NCBI GenBank assembly: GCA_030762935.1
Contig: CM060893.1
Coordinates: 11,266,001-11,330,000, forward strand
Length of the DNA: 64,000 nucleotides
Direction of reading: 5' to 3'
From: Hymenopus coronatus
Taxonomy: Eukaryota > Arthropoda > Insecta > Mantodea > Hymenopodidae
The notes below the pieces were generated by a model that saw only the letters and a list, made by a program, of their open reading frames with translations, did no database searches and was not told where the DNA came from. The translations under genes were made by a program, and so were the position numbers. Shown here piece after piece: positions 57,816-64,000 of this stretch (the first letter of the stretch is position 1; each line of letters begins with the position of its first letter).

Positions 57816-58094
57816 TAAAAAACATATTGAAGGGTGTGTGTAACCAAAAGAGAAGTAGTAATTATTGTCTGAAAATGTATTCAATTAATTCAAGTTTATT
57901 GTGTAAATAGGAATTTAAATTACTTATCAAAATAGGACTAATGAGTTAGCACATTGTTCAGTTTGGGGCCTTTCTATCATTCCATTCAAATTAAGCTCTT
58001 ATAGGACTAACAAACATTATTCAGAGAATTAATGCCAGTGGTAACCACAACACATAACTGGATTTAAAACATGTTTGCATTAAAAATAGATGGT

Positions 58095-58337
58095 TTTTAG
58101 TTGTTTTGTTTTTGGTAGTGTTTAATGCCTGTTTTTACTACAAATGGCACTGCAGATGATGACTGATGATCCATGGGGCACCAGTGGAATATGATGGTGG
58201 GGGGAGGGACCAGAGAAGCAGGAGAAAATCCATCCCTATGTAGCTTTGTCCACCATAAATCCCACTGCGGTCGCTTGGGATCAAGCCCAGGCTGCCTAGG
58301 TGAGTGGTCTGACCACTCGGCCACAGTGCAGCCCTTA
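58095..58337 (-). mobile_element. tRNA-derived SINE, family B, with complete tRNA head
   Basis: On the minus strand it begins gggctgcactgtggccgagtggtc (A box) and carries gggcttgatcccaagcgac (B box), then the family body and the 3' end with cagtgccatttgtagtaaaa. This is the best copy in the window for defining the family. The head resembles tRNA-Ser/Leu. Confidence 0.82.
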
Positions 58338-58480
58338 TAAATGGAATGAAGATGAAGATCATTGAAATGTGATGGCAGGGAAACCCAGAGAAAACCCACC
58401 CCTGAATCTTTTTTACACCACATGCAGTTCTTTGGGATCAAACCTGAGCCACCTTAATGAGAGTCAAATGGTCTAATTAT
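58338..58480 (-). mobile_element. SINE family B, second partial copy
   Basis: The minus strand contains ggtttgatcccaaagaactg, the B-box region, and gggtgggttttctctgggtttccctgccatcac. It is broken at its 3' side, where the previous copy begins, so one probably inserted next to or into the other. Confidence 0.6.
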
Positions 58481-59289
58481 TTGGCCCAGCAAGGCCACTT
58501 TCATCAATTATTTTGGTCCAATTCTAATCTGCAAAACAGGATATATCTATTACTAATTGTTGGTTGAGGCAAATGAAATCAACCAATGAGCTAACGGGTG
58601 TTCTTACATGTAGCTCTTGATTATTTCACCATGTGTTGTGCTCAATTATTGCACAGCATTTTAGTTTACTTTGTAATACATAATGAAGACTTGTAGCCAG
58701 GAAGTCACTTTTTGTTTATAGAAGGTGTAGATAAAGCTTTATTTCCCTATGATATAATATAATAAATACACAATGACTATCACAATGGGCACACAAGAAT
58801 GGATGCTGCAGAAAGCACAGCAAAATGGTACAAGGACAAACACCACAGGTAAGATAGTCTTATTTGCTGTAGGTGTACACAGAAATTTACGTAGCACTAC
58901 ACTAATGTTAAGGATATACATCTAAAGCCTTTCTAATGGAGTGTTTTGTCCAATCATAACAATAACTTTTCTTTATCTAAATTGTCCTCAGTTTGAGCCT
59001 ATTCGAAAACTTGTTTTGAGTCTAACTCACAGAGCTTAGTAAAAAAAATTAAAATTAGCAAACAAATCCTTCATATGCATTACATCTACACTTCAGTTCT
59101 TGACACGGTCTGTTAATAACATTGAAAACATTTATTCTGTAATTATCTCTGCCAGAAAATGCAAAATAATCTTTTTGCTCACCATTGTATTATATCTACG
59201 TTTCCTGGTACTGTCTTAATTGTATATGAGCCACAGATTGTAACATTTTGCTTACACTTTAAACCTTTCTAAAATACCATTGGACAATA
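58481..59289. other. Nothing recognised
   Basis: AT-rich with short chance ORFs. Confidence 0.3.
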
Positions 59290-60450
59290 AACCAGTAAAT
59301 CATGTCTCCAAATTTTGGAGTGAATCATGAAGTTCTGTAGCTTCTAAACAATTAAGTGGTTTCTCACTGTTGTCGTCATATATTGCAGTTAGATCTCTAA
59401 CCACAAAGGACACAAAATACAATAAGCATTGTACCGGATCAATCATGCTTGTAAAAAACTTTTTAGCACCGTAAAGTTTAGCTTCAGATGAGATAATAAA
59501 ATTATACACCTATTTGTAGATACTGCAAAAAAAGTTTTATAGCTCCTGAATAACACCACAGAAGTTTACTGTGGGCATACAACATCCTACAGCAGAAGAA
59601 CCAACAAGATTGAGTGAATCTAAAACTATAGAAAAGTACTTAGCTGATTTCATTTCAATTACTATAATTTTATCACCTCCAGGGATATTATTTTAATGAA
59701 CTTATCACAAATCTGTGATGACCAATATGTTGTGCCACTTCCTTTATTTTCATATCTCTTTATATGCCTGGCGGGAAATGAGTCAAACTGTACAATCAGT
59801 TCTAATGCCATAATATAATTTCCACTATTGTTAGAATAAAACTTTTCATCTGTGCCTCTAAACAGCAAATCACACAAAGCCCTATAAATTCTTTCAGCCA
59901 TACTTTCCCTTATTAACATTTTTGCAATTGCTTATAGAAATGTTCATGTTCTTTCACATTGATTTGCATTTTTCCTGTCATTATAACCTTCTGTAGCAAA
60001 GGTCTTAAAGGTCTTTCCAAAGAGCCTATTGGGGGGGGGGGGGGGGGGCACAAATTGCATATTTACTTTTAGAAAATATAACAGTGATTCACAATTAAAG
60101 TTCAGTGAATATTGGTTTTGAAAAGTATCTGGCAGTGTCTGAATACTGTCGCCTTGTGCACTCAAAATTGTCATTGAATCTTGCATGGCATCATTTATAA
60201 CCTATTTGTGGAATCATTTACATAATCATTTACATGGTTCATTATCTTCATATCCTCTTGAATCACATGCACTGAAATTATTGCTATCGCTACCCCTACT
60301 GGCACTTTTACCCGTATCACTACACTGTTCAAATGTACTGGTTTCCATTAATTCTTTATTAGTAAAATCTGTATTAACAGCAGAACCATGAGCATCTTCA
60401 AATTTTTATTTGTTGAAGAAAGTTGTAGAAAGAAACTATATTTTTACCAC
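59290..60450 (-). pseudogene. hAT-related (ZMYM1/DUF4371-like) transposase relic
   Basis: Minus-strand segments in order: an upstream Ser/Asp-rich part (about 60400-60230), a TTF-type zinc-finger tail GKTFKTFATEGYNDRKNANQ (60020-59960), and then RIYRALCDLLFRGTDEKFYSN...GNYIMALELIVQFD (59890-59790). Next are YWSSQICDKFIKII (about 59730), a KSAKYFSIVLDS block (about 59660-59620) and VQCLLYFVSFVV (about 59430). This matches the start of DUF4371/hAT proteins ('LAFRGHDEKFxSxxxGNFLxLLELIAxFD'; 'AKYFSIxxDSTPD'). The RNase-H-like dimerisation end is absent and the frame is broken several times. A poly-G run (60031-60048) sits within the coding part. Confidence 0.68.
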
Positions 60451-61493
60451 TCCCAATTAACACCCTATTTTTTTCTTGCTTTACTTTAGTATTTTTCCTA
60501 TATTGTGAGCCACTTAACTTATTACACCATTCTAGTTCACCCATTTGGTAGTTGTGATTTATGAAACAAGTACTTACAATTTCTTATATCCTCTGTGCTT
60601 ACAACCTTTCACTATCGAAGTCCATTGAATACTAAAATATAGTCGCTAATCAAAACATTCATTGTTAAAACAAAACTGAGTTGTGTGATTTATTTTTAAA
60701 CCATTGACAACAATATAGGCCTATATTGAAAATGTATTAATAGCAATACACAATAAACATACATCCTATTTGATTTTCAATAAGGCATTGTTTATACAAG
60801 CAGTTAAATGTAATAATTTCCACTCTGCCCTTTCTACACGTTTTGCAATAAAATTACACAGTTCCCTTTAACTCTTGCGACGAGCCCACAGTAATGCAAT
60901 AAAACAATATTCGACTTCCAGTAGTTGTACACGATCAAACTTAAGAGAAGATTTACCAACATTTTTTAAAAATAAATTTTGCAGTAAAAAAAAAAGAAAA
61001 GGGGGGAACAGAAAGATAGAGAAAATGCTACCACCCTGATAATCACATCCTAGGCAATCTCAAAGATAATATCTGCTAAAGCAATGGAAAGTCTTCAGAA
61101 TAAAGATACCACTAAATATTACTTAAGGGTTAAAAATACCTCACAATAAGTAGCCTAAAAGATCTGGAAAAGGTGAAAACGACATTCATGAAACATGCAT
61201 TATCTATCTTTAAGTACTCATTTTCATGTCTCGTATACGATGTGATCAGGGAAACCATGCTGCTGTAGTCAGAGGAAGAAGACAGAAATACCAGTAGATT
61301 TATAAACTTTGTATGCTGTGACTAGTGATGTTTGGAAGGAAGCAGACTATGAGCTGAGGCATAGGGAAATTCACAAATTCCATTTCAGTGTGTTTATACT
61401 CTTTTAGATTATGTGGAGCTGAGCAGGTTTGAGTGCAATGACATTATTGCTGCCACTAGAAAACCCTTCTGCAATCTTGGATCTATTACTACA
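60451..61493. other. Nothing recognised
   Basis: AT-rich; no supported gene. An A-rich/G-rich patch at 60986-61005 is low complexity. Confidence 0.3.
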
Positions 61494-61600
61494 GGCCATT
61501 TAATTATGGATGCTGTTCAGTGCTATGGTTCTTAGCATCCCATTCTATAATGGGCTTTAAATTTTGCTCAAAGGCCTAATCATAAGGCATGACTGCTGAC
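61494..61600 (-). mobile_element. SINE family A fragment
   Basis: ttaattatggatgctgttca, cttagcatcccattctataa and tgctcaaaggcctaatcataaggc match the 3' half of family A copies. The tRNA head and central domain are missing. Confidence 0.72.
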
Positions 61601-62896
61601 AATTGGAGTACTTATATCTGCAAATTGTATTGTGTTGCCATGGATAGACATCTAGAAAATGTTGCAATCCTTCAAGACTATCAAGATCTGATTTCTAAAT
61701 ATTGGAAGCAAGAAGGAGAGTGACTTCATTGTTAACTCCAGAACATTAGATATACACACAAACACAGTAACAGTTTTTATTACTTCCTTGTTGTTATGAA
61801 GGGAATAAGAGAATGCATTAAGCTAAAATGATGTCTCTGAAATGCCATTCTCCTTGCATGGCCACAAGTATAACAAAAGACAACTTTCCATTTAAGAAAA
61901 GTATAAGTATTGGAAGATTTGAACAAATAACAATGAAATGATTAACTCTATTTATAAAATGTATTTGCAGAGTTAGTAGGATTGAGAGGCTATTGCCAGA
62001 AAATTTAAGATGTACACTTTGTCATAAAAAGTCTGCAACATATAGTATTATAATCAAAATTGTTAACTACATTTGAGATATTCAGTATTTCTGAAAAGCT
62101 TTTCCATGTAGTTAGTAGTTTGGGATGGGTCAATTTAATTTAAAATGTTGAGGTCACGTGGATGAAGGATACTGAGTATAACTATCAAATTTGGTTTGAA
62201 CCAACTTTTTGTTTTTGAGTTATACTGTTGACAAACACAAACGGAACTTTATCTTAGAATGCTTTTTGGATACAAGGGAATTAAAATATGTATTTGCAAT
62301 GAAATCTCTATACAGAGTTTTTGAGTGGAATGCAATGCCTTCTCTATCTACTAGAGAAAGTAAAGGTTGCACACCAGCATTAATAAAATAATAATAGTAA
62401 TATGAGTAGTAGTAATGATAAGCTGATGAGTTTTTTGTATTGCAAACACTTGCTCATTTTAACTGAGTAGATAAATGATAATTGGTTCAAACAGATCCCT
62501 ATTTATTTAGGATTTGGAAAAATTAAAGTATATAAACAGTTTTAGGAAATTTATTTATTCTATTGAATCCTTTTAATTCTAGCACAAATATTGATCTCAA
62601 ATGTCTTTTACCTGAAAAACAACCTCTGGAACATTGACATAAACCATTCCTTAAAGTTGAACACCAAAAAGTATAAGGTAAACCAGCCATAACTAAAAGG
62701 AAAGATGAGAATGTTACAACTCTGGCTAACACAAGGTTTGTAGCTCAATGATACCCTTCTTGCATATTCTAATTTGTTCTTGGAAGTTGCATTACTTCTT
62801 TAGAATATGACATATCATTGAAGCATTCATGTTTATTTTTACAACTTCCTTCATGTATTAAGAATTTTTTAACTATACAAAAGGATAAACCTCTGT
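61601..62896. other. 3' flank of ZNF-D
   Basis: AT-rich, with short ORFs lacking known domains. The ZNF-D 3' UTR presumably lies at the right end of this stretch (lower coordinates than 62897 on the minus strand). Confidence 0.35.
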
Positions 62897-64000
62897 TTAA
62901 ATACATAACTCTTGCATGTTTTGATGGCGCTGATGAATTAAAGTATGCCTTTTCAAGTTTGACAAGTGAGTAAATCTCTTTTCACAAATATCACACTTGT
63001 GTGGCTTTATACCTTCATGAATCAAATTATGTACTTTCAACTGTCGCAAATGTGTAAAGCTTTTATTACAGTTTTCACATTTATATGGCTTCTTATCCTC
63101 ATGAATCCAACTATGCGTTTTCAAATGTGACAACTGAGTAAAGCTCCTATCACAACTTTTACACCTGTGCGGCTTTTTACCCTCATGAATCAAATTATGG
63201 AGTTTCAAACCTGACAACTGAATAAAACTCTTATCACAATGTTCACACTTATATGGTTTGTTACCCTCATGAATGAAATTATGCCTTTTTAAATGTGACA
63301 ACTGAGTAAAGCTTTTATCACAAATTTCACACTTGTGTGGCCTTTCAATGAGTTTATAGCCTTTTAAATGTGACAACACAGTAAACCTCTTTTTACATAT
63401 TTTATGCTTGTGCAACATTTCTCCATCATGAATCTGTTTATGCATTGTTAAACCTGACAGCCGAGTAAAGGTTTTCTCACATACTTCACACCTATATGGC
63501 TTTTTACCCTCATGAATCAAAATATGTCTCTTCAAATGTGACAACTGCGTAAAGCTCATATCACAAGATTCACACTTGTGTGGCTTTTTACCTTCATGAA
63601 TCAATTTATGCCTTTTTAAATTTGATACTTCAGTAAAGCTCTTATCACAACTTTCACACTTGTGTGGTCTTTTACCCTCATGAACCAAATTATGTATTTT
63701 CAATCGTGATAATCGAGTAAAGCTCTTACTACAGGTTTTACACTTGTGCAGCACTCTCCCCTCATGAATAAAATTATGAATTTTCAAATCTGACAAGGAA
63801 CTTAAGTACTTTGCACAAATTTCACACTTATAGGGCTTTTTGCCCTCGTGGATCATTTTATACATTTTCAAATGTGGTAACCAAGAAAACTTCTTACCAA
63901 AAGTTTTAGACTTTTCATCTTTGTGAATTAAATTATTTTCATTTAGGTGTAAGTCCCAGCTGTAAATTTCCCCTCCAACACTGTATTTACCAGACTGTTC
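62897..64000 (-). CDS. ZNF-D finger exon (partial): C2H2 zinc-finger protein, at least 10 intact fingers
   Basis: The open frame continues to the window edge (EQSGKYSVGGEIYS near 64000-63955 is homologous to the pre-finger block of ZNF-A), so the start is outside. A degenerate first finger (EKSKTFGKKFSWLPHLKMY, lacking both Cys) is followed by 5 intact fingers. Next comes a damaged finger (HKHKICKKRF...LKGYKLI: first Cys and first His replaced, and the linker shortened to LIERPHK). Five more intact fingers follow, ending LIHQRHQNMQELCI-stop. Helix residues (-1,2,3,6) for the intact fingers are SSDI, RSRI, ESNR, QSHR, RSGM, QSHR, QSGL, QSHT, HRQV, HSNR. Predicted nuclear DNA-binding factor, paralogue of ZNF-A/B/C. 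No stop or frameshift is seen within the window. Confidence 0.88.
   Translation of the reverse strand, partial: EQSGKYSVGGEIYSWDLHLNENNLIHKDEKSKTFGKKFSWLPHLKMYKMIHEGKKPYKCEICAKYLSSLSDLKIHNFIHEGRVLHKCKTCSKSFTRLSRLKIHNLVHEGKRPHKCESCDKSFTEVSNLKRHKLIHEGKKPHKCESCDMSFTQLSHLKRHILIHEGKKPYRCEVCEKTFTRLSGLTMHKQIHDGEMLHKHKICKKRFTVLSHLKGYKLIERPHKCEICDKSFTQLSHLKRHNFIHEGNKPYKCEHCDKSFIQLSGLKLHNLIHEGKKPHRCKSCDRSFTQLSHLKTHSWIHEDKKPYKCENCNKSFTHLRQLKVHNLIHEGIKPHKCDICEKRFTHLSNLKRHTLIHQRHQNMQELCI

Noticed and set aside
58097..58441. 114-codon minus-strand ORF
   Set aside because: Translation of two adjacent family B SINE copies.
60031..60048. Poly-G run as a G-quadruplex regulatory element
   Set aside because: It lies inside a decayed hAT relic and is a single homopolymer whose length may be an assembly artefact; no context supports a function.

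Overview
This is AT-rich eukaryotic nuclear DNA from an invertebrate, most likely an arthropod; the species cannot be named from the sequence. The evidence is: spliced genes with GT/AG borders and kilobase introns, tRNA-derived SINEs with target-site duplications, Penelope-like elements, several mariner/Tigger families, an RNase H-bearing I-type LINE, Ty3/Gypsy debris, and C2H2 zinc-finger genes whose finger linkers read HEGKKPHK rather than HTGEKPY. No bacterial operon, rRNA or CRISPR array is present.

The main content is a local cluster of four paralogous C2H2 zinc-finger (ZNF) genes. ZNF-A (+) has a 32-nt exon at 11722-11753 and a finger exon at 14772-15477; no 5' coding exon was found. 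ZNF-B (-) appears complete: an acidic N-terminal exon (40715-40251), a 32-nt exon (34544-34513) and a 10-finger exon (27491-26360), together 542 codons plus stop. ZNF-C (+) is a decayed copy with the same plan (48414-48902, 54021-54052, 56153-57069) and at least three frameshifts. ZNF-D (-) runs off the right edge (62897-64000). The shared architecture includes an exactly 32-nt middle exon, the same splice phases, and an old SINE relic just upstream of the finger exon, so the genes arose by segmental duplication that included introns. ZNF-B and ZNF-C are head to head; a CpG-retaining segment near 42.95-43.97 kb with an ETS-type site is a candidate shared promoter.

The second intact coding region is a long pogo/Tigger-type transposase-derived ORF (5624-7462, +). 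It has an N-terminal psq-type HTH, a DDE domain and a C-terminal PHD finger. Two of its three catalytic acidic residues are replaced (Asp to Gly and Asp to Asn) although the frame is open, which makes it a candidate domesticated or inactivated transposase.

Most of the rest is mobile DNA: a Tigger relic (3.6-4.7 kb), a DDE_3 transposase relic (9.8-11.2 kb), I-type LINEs (16.4-19.2 and 51.0-53.0 kb), Gypsy pol fragments (19.8-21.1, 22.7-23.3, 25.3-26.1 kb), Penelope fragments (1.6, 21.7, 54.2-55.1 kb), mariners (1.9, 27.9, 30.8-32.2, 41.1-42.2 kb), a TA-flanked MITE (47.76-48.24 kb), a hAT/ZMYM-like relic (59.3-60.4 kb), at least four SINE families, and a minisatellite of about 62 bp period (37.9-38.9 kb). 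Remaining stretches are AT-rich intron or intergenic DNA in which I recognise nothing.
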